Source: Thioalkalivibrio sulfidiphilus (GTDB lineage Bacteria > Pseudomonadota > Gammaproteobacteria > Ectothiorhodospirales > Ectothiorhodospiraceae). From it: a stretch of 64,000 bases of DNA. The stretch is from the NCBI RefSeq assembly GCF_000377945.1, contig NZ_KB898922.1, positions 1 through 64,000 of the forward strand, written 5' to 3'. The position numbers were made by a program, and so were the translations under genes. The notes under the pieces are model-generated. The model saw nothing but the letters and a program-made list of their open reading frames with translations, searched no databases and had not been told where the DNA came from. The first letter of the stretch is position 1. Each line of letters opens with the position of its first letter. Shown here one piece after another: positions 1 through 8,090 of the stretch.

Positions 1-330
1 GATCAGGCGGAAGAACTTCCGCCCCGCCGAGCGGGCGCACACGGACGTGCGCCCTGGACTTTCTGTCGAAGCAGGATTGCGTAGACAGAAAGGCCTGTCA
101 GGCGACCCCCTCGAAGCCGAGCAACGCAGGGCACCCGCGAAAAGCAGGTGCGGCATCGGGGTGTCCTTCTTTTGGTTACTTTTCTTGGACAAGCAAGACA
201 AAATCGCCGGGAGCGATTTTGCGCGCAAGCCCCGAAGGGGTGAGGCGCAGGGACGCGCCGAACAAAAGTAACCCGAGCCCCGTGCAACGGGGATCGGAAG
301 CCTTTGATTTAGCCTTTGGCTTGGCCTTTG
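1..330. repeat. Cluster of nested inverted repeats, non-coding
   Basis: No convincing gene lies in 1-427. The stretch is packed with short perfect hairpins: arms 6-13/16-23 (GGCGGAAG), 33-40/47-54 (GGGCGCAC), 59-67/84-92 (CTTTCTGTC) and about 200-207/213-220 (AAAATCGC). A wider pair, GGTTACTTTT near 173-182, faces AAAAGTAACC near 264-273. The GGTTACTTTTCTT...AAAAGTAACC pattern is one I associate with common intergenic repeats of gammaproteobacteria; that part is recollection. Positions 298-335 carry tandem AGCCTTTG-like words. I see nothing definite in 336-427. Confidence 0.6.
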
Positions 331-427
331 ACTCAACTCAACACAAGTTCGAGCCCCCATCCGCTTGCCCCCACCCCACCATCCGTTGCACTGTATCCTC
401 ATACGCATCAGCCAACGGCCATACCCC

Positions 428-952
428 ATGCCCAAAGACCAGAACCCCGGCCTGACCCTGATCATCGTGCGCCACAGCCAGGCCGAAGACGCCGAGCGCT
501 TTGCCCAGACAGGGCGGCCGGACTGCGAACGTCCGCTGACGGAGCAGGGCATCAAGCGCATGACCCGGGCGGCCAAGGGCCTGCGCAAACTGCTGGGGGG
601 CGCCGACCGGGTGCTTACCAGTCCCTGTGCCCGGGCCGAGCACACCGCACGCATCCTCGCCCGGGCCCTGGACGACGGGGCGGTGGAGAGCATCGAGGCG
701 CTGGCGCCGGGTGCCGAGCCGGAGGCGGTCGCGCAGGCGCTGGCGGATGCATCGGTGCAGGGCGTGGTCCTGGTGGTGGGTCACGAGCCCGACCTGTCAC
801 GCCTGATTGCCTGGCTGTGTACCGGGCGCAAGACGCCCATGGTGGAAATGAAAAAGGGCGCCGCCTGCGCGGTGCATTTCGCCGGGGCCGTGGACAAGGG
901 TCGCGGCACCATCCTGTGGCTTATGAACCAGGCGCAGTTGCGCAAGCTGTAA
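428..952 (+). CDS. sixA: Phosphohistidine phosphatase SixA
   Basis: A 174-residue histidine-phosphatase (phosphoglycerate-mutase fold) protein. The catalytic RH motif is in LIIVRHSQAE near residue 14, the second arginine lies in LTSPCARAEHTA, and the second histidine is in VVGHEPDLS near residue 120. SixA-type enzymes remove phosphate from histidines of phosphorelay or PTS proteins in the cytoplasm, and a PTS-Ntr enzyme I (ptsP) lies later in this window. The ATG at 428 is chosen because the family starts just before the RH strand; in-frame sequence upstream has no family match. It is followed on the same strand by ppx after about 100 bases, so the two may be cotranscribed. The substrate is inferred from the family only. 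Confidence 0.85.
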   Translation: MPKDQNPGLTLIIVRHSQAEDAERFAQTGRPDCERPLTEQGIKRMTRAAKGLRKLLGGADRVLTSPCARAEHTARILARALDDGAVESIEALAPGAEPEAVAQALADASVQGVVLVVGHEPDLSRLIAWLCTGRKTPMVEMKKGAACAVHFAGAVDKGRGTILWLMNQAQLRKL

Positions 953-1053
953 CCTTAACTTCATCGTTGAAGATCCAAAATCGAGGGATTCAACCAGCCA
1001 CCGGCGTTGAGTCCTTCATGTCGAATCTTCAACCGCTTCTGGAACCACTCTTC

Positions 1054-2556
1054 ATGTTTCGACGCCGCCTGACGCCAGAGACCGTTGCCGCCGTGGACCT
1101 GGGGTCCAACAGCTTCCACATGATCGTCGCGCGGGTGAAGGACGGGCATGTGCACATGCTCGACCGCCTGCGCGAGACCGTGCGCCTGGCGGGCGGCCTG
1201 GATGATCGCAATCAGCTCTCGGAAAAGGCCATGGAGCGTGCCCTGGGCTGCCTGGAGCGCTTCGGTCAGCGGGTACGTGATCTGCCGCCCGGCGCGGTGC
1301 GCGCGGTGGGGACCAACACCCTGCGCAAGGCGCGCAATGCGGCAGAGTTCATGGAGCGGGCCACCGAGGCGTTGGGGCACCCCATCGAGGTGATCGGCGG
1401 CCACGAGGAGGCGCGCCTCATCTACCTGGGGGTCTCCCACACCCTGGCCGATGATGGCGGCCACCGCCTGGTGGTGGACATCGGCGGCGGCAGTACCGAG
1501 CTGATCATCGGCGAGCGCTTCGAACCGGTGTACGGCGAGAGCCTGTACATGGGCTGCGTTAGTTTCAGCCAGTGGTATTTCCCCGAAGGGGCGATCACGG
1601 AGACCGGCTGGCGCGCAGCGGACATCGCCGCGCGCCTGGAACTGCAACCGGTGGAGCGTCAGTTCCGGCGCATGGGCTGGCGCGAGGCCCTGGGTGCCTC
1701 GGGCACCCTGCTGGCGGTGGAGCGGGTGCTGCGTGAGCAGGGCTGGAGTACTGGCGGCATCACCCTGGAGGGGCTGAGGCAGCTGCGCCAGACCATGCTC
1801 AAGGCCGGCCACGTCTCGCGCCTCGAACTCAACGGCCTGAACGAGGACCGCAAGCCGGTGTTCCCCGGCGGGGTGGCGGTGATCATGGCCATCTTCGAGG
1901 CCCTGGACATCGCCAGCATGCAGGTCTCCGACGGCGCCCTGCGCGAGGGATTGATCTATGACCTGCTCGGGCGTATCAGCCACGAGGACGTGCGCACGCG
2001 CACCATCGAGGGCCTGATGCGCCGCTTCGGCGTGGACGAGGCCCACGCCCGCCGGGTGGAGACCACGGCGCGCCAATTGCTCGAATCCGCGGGCGAGGCC
2101 TGGAATCTGGACGAGGACGCCGCGGACACCCTGTCCTGGTCCGCACGGCTGCATGAACTGGGTCTGTCCATCTCCCATTCCGGTTACCACAAGCACGGTG
2201 CCTACCTGCTGGAGAACGCGGACCTGGCAGGCTTCTCCCGCCAGGACCAGCGTCAGCTTGCGCTGCTGGTGCTGGCCCACCGGCGCAAGTTCCCCGCCAA
2301 GCTCATGGCCCAGGCCCTGCAGGACGAGGCCCTGGAGCGCATCACCCGCCTGGCCGTGCTGCTGCGTCTGGCGGTGCTGCTGCACCGAAGCCGGGGCGAG
2401 AATGCGCCGGCGCTGGAGAGACTCGAGGTCATGCGCAACGGTGTGAAGCTGTGCTTCCCGCCCGGCTGGCTGGAGACCCACCCCATGACCCGGGCGGACC
2501 TGGAACGGGAAAAGGGTTACCTGAAATCGGCGGGGATCAAGCTCAAGTTCGAGTGA
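1054..2556 (+). CDS. ppx: Exopolyphosphatase (Ppx/GppA family)
   Basis: A 500-residue Ppx/GppA phosphatase that removes terminal phosphates from polyphosphate (GppA paralogues cleave pppGpp). The two ASKHA phosphate-binding loops are visible: AAVDLGSNSFHMIV at the N-terminus and VVDIGGGSTELIIG near residue 145. GASGTLLAVERVL follows, then a C-terminal HD-like half with LHELGLSISHSGYHKH. Length matches E. coli Ppx (513). ATG 1054 puts 11 residues before the first loop, as in Ppx; ATG 1018 in the same frame would add 12 residues and cannot be excluded, and neither has a strong ribosome site. It converges on ppk, the biosynthetic partner, so polyphosphate synthesis and breakdown are encoded tail to tail. 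Confidence 0.92.
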   Translation: MFRRRLTPETVAAVDLGSNSFHMIVARVKDGHVHMLDRLRETVRLAGGLDDRNQLSEKAMERALGCLERFGQRVRDLPPGAVRAVGTNTLRKARNAAEFMERATEALGHPIEVIGGHEEARLIYLGVSHTLADDGGHRLVVDIGGGSTELIIGERFEPVYGESLYMGCVSFSQWYFPEGAITETGWRAADIAARLELQPVERQFRRMGWREALGASGTLLAVERVLREQGWSTGGITLEGLRQLRQTMLKAGHVSRLELNGLNEDRKPVFPGGVAVIMAIFEALDIASMQVSDGALREGLIYDLLGRISHEDVRTRTIEGLMRRFGVDEAHARRVETTARQLLESAGEAWNLDEDAADTLSWSARLHELGLSISHSGYHKHGAYLLENADLAGFSRQDQRQLALLVLAHRRKFPAKLMAQALQDEALERITRLAVLLRLAVLLHRSRGENAPALERLEVMRNGVKLCFPPGWLETHPMTRADLEREKGYLKSAGIKLKFE

Positions 2557-2602
2557 TGTCCTGAACGGATGGCTGTGCCGCAGAGTTCAAAGGCATTGCT
2601 CA

Positions 2603-2729
2603 GACAGGATTGACATGATTAACCGGATTGACGAAAACATTGCCCAACATGCGTCTTAAGAAATCGTGTAAATCCTGTTAATCCTGTCCAATCCTTTCCT
2701 CTGCGCCTGCGCCTGCGCGTCTGTGCGGC
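2603..2729. repeat. Snap-back element 1 (AATCCTGTTAATCCTGT type plus CTGCGCCTGCG word)
   Basis: Lies between the convergent ppx and ppk stops. The left arm, about 2603-2632 (GACAGGATTGACATGATTAA...), is an imperfect reverse complement of 2666-2695 (AAATCCTGTTAATCCTGTCC...). The right arm is followed at 2698-2729 by a CTGCGCCTGCGCGTCTGTGCGGC tract (shown with its degenerate tandem structure). The same order of words recurs at 4886-4949 and 11660-11762. Its position suggests a bidirectional terminator, but there is no classic U-tract. Confidence 0.7.
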
Positions 2730-2738
2730 GAAATGTCC

Positions 2739-4820
2739 TTATCCAGGAAAACCAGTGAGCTGCCCCAGCAGGTCATTCTGCGCCGAGCGTGGTTTCTGGT
2801 TGGCGGCGGGCCTGATGCGCTTGTAGCTGCCGTCTTTCTGCAGTATCCAGGCCTGGGTGTTGTCGGTGAGATAGGCCACCAGGGATTCCTGGATCACCCG
2901 CTTGCGCAGGTTCTCCTCGGTGATGGGGAAGGCCACCTCCACCCGGCGGAAGAAGTTGCGCGGCATCCAGTCGGCGCTGGAGAGGAACAGCTCGTTGTCA
3001 CCGGCGTTCTCGAAATAGAACACCCGTGAGTGCTCCAGGAAGCGGCCCATCACGGAGCGCACCTGGATGTTGTCCGAGACCCCGGGGACACCGGGGCGCA
3101 GGCTGCACACGCCGCGCACAACCAGCTCCACCTTCACCCCCGCCTGGGAGGCCCGGTACAGGGCCTGGATGATGCGCGGCTCGATGAGCGAGTTCATGCG
3201 CGCCATGATGCGCGCCGGCTTGCCCGCCCGGGCATGTTCGGTTTCCCGCTCGATGCGTTCCAGCATGCCCGAGTGCAGGGTGAAGGGGGCCTGCAGCAGC
3301 TTCTTGAGCTTGGACACCTTGCCCAGCCCGGTGAGCTGCTGGAAGACCTTGTGCACGTCCTCGCCGATGGTCTTGTCGGCGGTGAGCAGGCCGAAGTCGG
3401 TGTAGGCCCGGGCGGTGCCGGCGTGATAGTTGCCGGTGCCCAGATGCACGTAGCGCACGATCTTGCCCTTTTCCCGGCGCACCACCATGGCGAGCTTGGC
3501 GTGGGTCTTGTAGCCCACCACGCCGTACACCACGTGGGCGCCGGCATCCTGCAGGCGGTTGGCCAGCTGGATGTTGGCCTCTTCGTCGAAGCGGGCGCGC
3601 AGTTCCACCACCACGGTGACCTCCTTGCCCTCCTGTGCCGCCTCGATGAGGATGTCCACCAGCTGGGAACGCAGGCCGGTGCGGTACAGGGTCTGCTTGA
3701 TGGCCAGCACGTCCGGGTCCCGGGCCGCCTGGCGCAGGAATTCCACCACCGGCATGAAGGACTGGTAGGGGTGATGGAGCAGCAGGTCGTTGTGGCGCAC
3801 GGACTGGAAGACGTCGGCACCGCTGGGCAGGGAGGCGGGCAGCGACGGGGTGAAGGCCGGGAAGCGCAGGTCCGGGCGCTCGACCAGGTCATGCACCGCC
3901 AGCAGGCGGTTCAGGTTCACCAGTCCGTTGACCTGGAACAGGTCCCCGGCGGTCAGCTTGAACTGGCGCAGCAGGAAGTCCGCGGTGGTGTCGGGGCAGT
4001 TGTCTGCCACCTCCAGGCGCACCGCCTCGCCGTAGTTGCGCTGGGGCAGTTCACCCTCCAGGGCCATCAGCAGATCGTCGATCTCTTCCTCGCGCACGAA
4101 CAGGTCCGAGTTGCGCGTCAGGCGGAACTGGTAACAGCCGGTGACCTTCATGCCCTGGAACAGCTCGCCCACGTGGGCGTGCAGGATGGAGGACAGGAAT
4201 ACGAAATCGTAGTCGCCACGGGCGAACTCCCGTGGCACGCGGATGATCCGGGGCAGGGAGCGGGGCGCCTGAACCACGGCCATGCGGCTCTCCCGCCCGA
4301 AGGCATCCTTGCCCTCCAGGGTGACGATGAAGTTCAGGCTCTTGTTGAGGATGCGCGGGAACGGGTGCGCCGGATCGAGGCCGAGCGGCGAGAGCACTGG
4401 CAGCAGCTCCTGGGTGAAGAACTCCTTCACCCAGTTGGCCTGGGCCTCGTTCCAGTGGGTACGGCGCAGGAAGCGCACCCCTTCCACCTCGAGCGCCGGG
4501 ATGAGCACGTCGTTCAGGGTCCGGTACTGGTCGGCCACCAGTTCGTGGGCCCGGGCGCTGACCCGGGTGAGCTGTTCGGTGGCCGAGAGTCCGTCGGGCC
4601 CGGGGGTGTTCACGCCCAGCTGGACCTGCTGCTTCAGGCCCGCGACGCGCACCTCGAAGAACTCGTCCAGGTTGGTGCTGGAGATGCACAGAAAACGCAG
4701 TCGCTCGAGCAGCGGGATGGAATCATCCTTCGCCAGGTCCAGCACCCGGGCGTTGAACTCCAGCAGGCTCAGTTCACGGTTGAGGAACAGCTCGGGATTG
4801 GCGAGATCGATGTCGTTCAT
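2739..4820 (-). CDS. ppk1: Polyphosphate kinase 1
   Basis: A 693-residue PPK1, which polymerises the gamma phosphate of ATP into polyphosphate at the membrane periphery. The four-part architecture is intact: N domain beginning ELFLNRELSLLEFNARVL, head domain, and two C-terminal phospholipase-D-like halves. The autophosphorylation region reads YVHLGTGNYHAGTARAYTDF, and ATP/Mg-binding segments include AIKQTLYRTG and RFLEHSRVFYF. Length is normal for the family. The ATG at 4820 begins MNDIDLANPELFLN. The gene converges with ppx; argF lies upstream on the same strand, separated by about 140 bases with a snap-back element, so ppk probably has its own promoter there. Confidence 0.96.
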   Translation of the reverse strand: MNDIDLANPELFLNRELSLLEFNARVLDLAKDDSIPLLERLRFLCISSTNLDEFFEVRVAGLKQQVQLGVNTPGPDGLSATEQLTRVSARAHELVADQYRTLNDVLIPALEVEGVRFLRRTHWNEAQANWVKEFFTQELLPVLSPLGLDPAHPFPRILNKSLNFIVTLEGKDAFGRESRMAVVQAPRSLPRIIRVPREFARGDYDFVFLSSILHAHVGELFQGMKVTGCYQFRLTRNSDLFVREEEIDDLLMALEGELPQRNYGEAVRLEVADNCPDTTADFLLRQFKLTAGDLFQVNGLVNLNRLLAVHDLVERPDLRFPAFTPSLPASLPSGADVFQSVRHNDLLLHHPYQSFMPVVEFLRQAARDPDVLAIKQTLYRTGLRSQLVDILIEAAQEGKEVTVVVELRARFDEEANIQLANRLQDAGAHVVYGVVGYKTHAKLAMVVRREKGKIVRYVHLGTGNYHAGTARAYTDFGLLTADKTIGEDVHKVFQQLTGLGKVSKLKKLLQAPFTLHSGMLERIERETEHARAGKPARIMARMNSLIEPRIIQALYRASQAGVKVELVVRGVCSLRPGVPGVSDNIQVRSVMGRFLEHSRVFYFENAGDNELFLSSADWMPRNFFRRVEVAFPITEENLRKRVIQESLVAYLTDNTQAWILQKDGSYKRIRPAANQKPRSAQNDLLGQLTGFPG

Positions 4821-4885
4821 GGCACCGGGCGCAGGCGTGGACGGGGTTCACGAAAGCTTAATAGTGCCACATGACGGGGTTGTGA

Positions 4886-4949
4886 ATCCTGAACAATCCT
4901 GTTCATCCTGTCTATTGTATTTCTCTGCGCCTTTGCGTCTCTGCGGCAA
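4886..4949. repeat. Composite intergenic repeat, single arm (AATCCTG... plus CTCTGCGCCTTTGCG)
   Basis: Lies between ppk and the argF stop. It contains AATCCTGAACAATCCTGTTC followed by a TTTCTCTGCGCCTTTGCG word, the same two words in the same order as 2666-2729 and 11660-11762. Here there is no clear opposite arm, so it is a half copy. Confidence 0.6.
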
Positions 4950-4959
4950 GCCCTGAAAA

Positions 4960-5862
4960 TCAGGCCATGAGAAATTCCAGCAGGGCCTTCTGGGCGTGCA
5001 GGCGGTTTTCCGCCTCGTCCCAGACCACGCTTTGGGGGCCTTCCAGTACCTCGGTGGAGACCTCTTCCTCCCGGTGGGCGGGCAGGCAGTGCATGAACAG
5101 GGCGTCGGGCCTGGCGAGCGCCATGAGCGCGCCGTTGACCACGTAGCGGGCGAAGGCTTGGCGGCGCTGGCTCTGTTCGTCCTCCTGGCCCATGCTGGCC
5201 CAGACATCGGTGACCACCAGGTCAGCGCCCCTGGCCGCTTCCCCGGGGTCGCGAATGATGCGCGCACAGTCGCCGGCCTGCTGCATCAGGTCCGGGTCCG
5301 GGTCATAGCCCTCGGGGCAGGCGATGTGCAGGGTGAAACCCAGGCGCTGGGCGGCGGTGATGTAGCTGTTGCACATGTTGTTGCCGTCGCCCACGTAGCA
5401 GACCGTGCGCCCGGCGATGTCGCCCCGGTGCTCGAACCAGGTCTGCATGTCGGCGAGCAGCTGGCAGGGGTGTTCCAGGTCGGTGAGCCCGTTGATCACC
5501 GGCACCCGGGAATGGGCGGCGAAGCGCTCGATCTTCTCGTGTTCGAAGGTGCGGATCATCACCCCGTCCACCATGCGCGACAGCACCCGGGCGCTGTCCT
5601 CGATGGGCTCGCCGCGGCCCAGCTGGGTGTCCCGGGGGGACAGGAACAGGGCGTGGCCGCCCAGCTGGATCATGCCCACCTCAAAGGACACCCGGGTACG
5701 GGTGGAGGACTTCTCGAAGATCATGCCCAGGGTCTTGCCCTTGAGGGGGGTGTGCTCGACGCCCTCGTAGTGCATGCGCTTGAGTTCCGTGGCGCGGGCG
5801 ATCAAACCGCGCAGTTCTTCGGTGGTGAGATCCAGCAGGGACAGAAAGTGACGCACGCTCAT
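4960..5862 (-). CDS. argF: Ornithine carbamoyltransferase
   Basis: A 300-residue ornithine transcarbamylase, converting ornithine and carbamoyl phosphate to citrulline in arginine synthesis. The carbamoyl-phosphate loop [12 protein letters not shown] (STRTR), [11 protein letters not shown] and the ornithine/catalytic loop [11 protein letters not shown] (HCLP) are all present. The start at 5862 ([12 protein letters not shown]) is supported by a good GGAGG ribosome site in the 17-base gap after argD. A longer reading frame upstream runs antisense through argD in another phase and is not real. argD-argF form an operon on the minus strand; argG lies 16 kb away. Confidence 0.96.
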   Translation of the reverse strand: MSVRHFLSLLDLTTEELRGLIARATELKRMHYEGVEHTPLKGKTLGMIFEKSSTRTRVSFEVGMIQLGGHALFLSPRDTQLGRGEPIEDSARVLSRMVDGVMIRTFEHEKIERFAAHSRVPVINGLTDLEHPCQLLADMQTWFEHRGDIAGRTVCYVGDGNNMCNSYITAAQRLGFTLHIACPEGYDPDPDLMQQAGDCARIIRDPGEAARGADLVVTDVWASMGQEDEQSQRRQAFARYVVNGALMALARPDALFMHCLPAHREEEVSTEVLEGPQSVVWDEAENRLHAQKALLEFLMA

Positions 5863-5879
5863 GGGGCCTCCGGTTGACT

Positions 5880-7058
5880 TCAGGCCGGGGTGGCAGTGTA
5901 GGACTGCACGAGTTCGGTGAGTTGATCGAGCAGCTGATCCGCCTCCGTCTCGCTGATGATCAGCGGCGGCAGCAGACGGATCACCCGCTCGGCGGTGACG
6001 TTGATGAGCAGCCCCGCCTGCAGGGCCTTGCCCACCAGTTCGGCGCAGGGACGATCCAGCTCGATGCCGATCATGAGCCCGCGGCCGCGGATCTCGCGCA
6101 CGGCGGGATGATTGCCCAGACGCTGCCGGAAACCGGCTAGCAGGTACTCGCCCATGTGCGCCGCCTTGCCCGGCAGGTCTTCCTTGTCCATGGTCTCCAG
6201 CACCGCGAGGGCGGCGCGACACACCAGCGGGTTGCCACCGAAGGTGGTGCCGTGGCTGCCGGGGGTGAACAGGGAGGCGGCCTTGCCCCGGGCAAGCGAT
6301 GCGCCGATGGGCACGCCGTTGCCCAGCCCCTTGGCCAGGGACAGCACGTCGGGCAGCACCCCTTCGTGCTGGTAGGCGAACCAGCGCCCGGTGCGGCCGA
6401 TGCCCGCCTGGATCTCGTCCAGCATCATCAGCCAGTCGTGCCGGTCGCACAATTCGCGGATGCCCTGCAGATAGCCCGCCGGAGGCACGCGGATGCCGCC
6501 CTCACCGGTGATGGGCTCCACCAGTACCGCCACCACGTCCGGGTTGCCGGCGTGTTGCTCGATGGCGGCCAGATCCCCGTAGGGCACCCGCAGGAAACCG
6601 GACACCAGGGGCTCGAAGCCCTTCTGGATCTTCGCGTTGCCGGTGGCGGTCAGGGTGGCCATGGTGCGGCCGTGGAAGCTGCCTTCCATGACGATCACCG
6701 TGGGATTGGCAATGCCACGGGCATGGCCGTGCAGGCGCGAAAGCTTGATGGCCGCCTCGTTGGCCTCGGCGCCGGAATTGCAGAAGAACGCCCGCTGCAT
6801 CCCGGACAGTGCGCACAGGCGCTCGGCCAGCTGCTCCTGCAGGGGGATGCGGTAGATGTTGGAGGTGTGGATCAGGGTGTTGGCCTGCTCGCACAGGGCG
6901 CGGGCCACCGCCGGGTGGGCGTGGCCCAGGCCGCAGACCGCGATGCCCGACAGGGCATCCAGGTAGCGGCGGCCCTCGGTGTCCCACAGCCATATGCCTT
7001 CCCCGCGCTCGAAGGCGACGGGCTGGCGACCATAGTTGTGCATCAGGGCGTCCGACAT
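5880..7058 (-). CDS. argD: Acetylornithine aminotransferase
   Basis: A 392-residue class III PLP aminotransferase. [18 protein letters not shown], the cofactor-pocket aspartate in [15 protein letters not shown] and the PLP lysine in [15 protein letters not shown] are present. It transaminates N-acetylglutamate semialdehyde to N-acetylornithine and often also serves as succinyldiaminopimelate aminotransferase. The start is taken at 7058 ([14 protein letters not shown]). An upstream ATG at 7130 overlaps the -10 box and gives a non-family extension, so it is rejected. Promoter and leader hairpin are annotated separately. argF follows 17 bases downstream and is probably cotranscribed. Confidence 0.94.
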   Translation of the reverse strand: MSDALMHNYGRQPVAFERGEGIWLWDTEGRRYLDALSGIAVCGLGHAHPAVARALCEQANTLIHTSNIYRIPLQEQLAERLCALSGMQRAFFCNSGAEANEAAIKLSRLHGHARGIANPTVIVMEGSFHGRTMATLTATGNAKIQKGFEPLVSGFLRVPYGDLAAIEQHAGNPDVVAVLVEPITGEGGIRVPPAGYLQGIRELCDRHDWLMMLDEIQAGIGRTGRWFAYQHEGVLPDVLSLAKGLGNGVPIGASLARGKAASLFTPGSHGTTFGGNPLVCRAALAVLETMDKEDLPGKAAHMGEYLLAGFRQRLGNHPAVREIRGRGLMIGIELDRPCAELVGKALQAGLLINVTAERVIRLLPPLIISETEADQLLDQLTELVQSYTATPA

Positions 7059-7096
7059 GGCGATATCCGGGAAAGTGGTGTCCAAAAAACGCAAAA

Positions 7097-7118
7097 CGGC
7101 AGCGATATAGAGCTGCCG
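7097..7118 (-). promoter_or_regulatory. Leader stem-loop of argD-argF
   Basis: Perfect 7-base arms (CGGCAGC 7097-7103, GCTGCCG 7112-7118) with an 8-base AT-rich loop. They lie about 10-30 bases downstream of the predicted -10 box and about 40 bases before the argD start, so the structure would be at the very 5' end of the mRNA. It could stabilise the message or serve as an operator; it does not resemble an ARG box. Confidence 0.45.
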
Positions 7119-7128
7119 CGTCGGGTTC

Positions 7129-7156
7129 ATTATACGCGTGGGGGCGCGGCGTTCAA
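7129..7156 (-). promoter_or_regulatory. Sigma-70 promoter of argD-argF
   Basis: On the minus strand, TTGAAC (7156-7151) and a perfect TATAAT (7134-7129) are separated by 16 bases. It stands upstream of argD with the start site expected near 7122. Confidence 0.75.
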
Positions 7157-7175
7157 TTCTTGTCTGGCGTGTTGG

Positions 7176-7291
7176 AAAGCGGACCGCGAAGGACGCCAAG
7201 CCATGCGCCAAGGTCGCAAAGGAAACCCTGCAAGCTGAAAAGATCCATCGCGCCCTTCGCGCCTACCTTGGTGTCCTTCGCGGTCCGCTTT
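7176..7291. repeat. Snap-back element (GCGAAGGACGCCAAG type)
   Basis: Arms 7176-7213 and 7254-7291 are reverse complements with a few mismatches. The outer 19 bases of each arm (AAAGCGGACCGCGAAGGAC) match perfectly. It sits between the argD promoter and the sodB terminator and belongs to the CGAAGG/CGCCAAGG word class also seen at 21300 and 55252. Confidence 0.8.
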
Positions 7292-7297
7292 GGGGCC

Positions 7298-7333
7298 AAA
7301 AAAAACCGGCAGGAGTTCCCCCCTGCCGGTTTT
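7298..7333 (-). terminator. Rho-independent terminator of sodB
   Basis: A 12-base stem (AAAACCGGCAGG 7302-7313 with CCTGCCGGTTTT 7322-7333) read on the minus strand ends in a run of T, 30 bases after the sodB stop. Confidence 0.88.
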
Positions 7334-7363
7334 CTGTCAGCCCCCGGAAGGGGCCGGGGTACT

Positions 7364-7945
7364 TCAGGCGTAGTTCTTGGCCACGAAGTCCCAGTTCACC
7401 ACGTTCCAGAACGCCTCCAGGTACTTGGGGCGGGCGTTGCGGTAGTCGATGTAGTAGGCGTGCTCCCACACATCGGCGGTCATCAGGGGCTTCTTGTCGG
7501 TGGTCAGCGGGGTGGCGGCGTTGCTGGTGTTGACGATCTCCACGCTGCCGTCGGCGTTCTTCACCAGCCAGGTCCAGCCGGAACCGAAGTTGCCGGCGCC
7601 GGAGGCGGCGAACTTCTCCTTGAACTCGGCGAAGGAGCCGAAGGCCTTGTTGATGGCATCGGCCAGGGCGCCAGTGGGCTCACCGCCGCCGTTGGGGCCC
7701 ATGCAGTTGAAGTAGAAGGTGTGGTTCCACACCTGGGCGGCGTTGTTGAAGATGCCGCCGGCGGGGGCCTTCTTCACGATGTCCTCCAGGGACATGTTCT
7801 CGAACTCGGTGCCCGCGATCAGCTTGTTCAGGTTGGTCACGTAGGTGGCGTGGTGCTTGTCGTGGTGGAACTCCAGGGTCTCCGCGGAGATGTGCGGGGC
7901 CAGGGCGTCCTTGGCATAGGGCAGGGCAGGCAGTTCGTGGGCCAT
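7364..7945 (-). CDS. sodB: Iron superoxide dismutase
   Basis: A 193-residue Fe-type superoxide dismutase that dismutates superoxide to oxygen and peroxide in the cytoplasm. Metal ligands are visible: His in LEFHHDKHH, His in [11 protein letters not shown], and Asp and His in the C-terminal [16 protein letters not shown]. The segment [12 protein letters not shown] and the overall length match SodB rather than the Mn enzyme. The start at 7945 ([10 protein letters not shown]) has a purine-rich ribosome site (AGGAGAAC). It has its own terminator and is divergent from the hydantoinase-like gene at 8091, so the promoter is in the 145-base gap. Confidence 0.95.
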   Translation of the reverse strand: MAHELPALPYAKDALAPHISAETLEFHHDKHHATYVTNLNKLIAGTEFENMSLEDIVKKAPAGGIFNNAAQVWNHTFYFNCMGPNGGGEPTGALADAINKAFGSFAEFKEKFAASGAGNFGSGWTWLVKNADGSVEIVNTSNAATPLTTDKKPLMTADVWEHAYYIDYRNARPKYLEAFWNVVNWDFVAKNYA

Positions 7946-8090
7946 GAGTGTTCTCCTGTTCTTCTTGAGTGAATGTCAGGCCTTGCGAAGGCTGAAGGCC
8001 CGAAGTGAATCCTGAGGAAAGTCGTTAAGATTAGGGCAGGGCCTCCCGCCAATGCAATAATGCCTGTTCTGCATACCGTTGAATGCTGCC

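Noticed and set aside
316..1053. N-terminal extension of ppx by about 246 codons
   Set aside because: It overlaps sixA in another frame and is arginine/glycine-rich nonsense; Ppx homology begins after 1054.
5863..6450. N-terminal extension of argF
   Set aside because: The upstream part is the argD gene read in another frame; argF has its own GGAGG site and family start at 5862.
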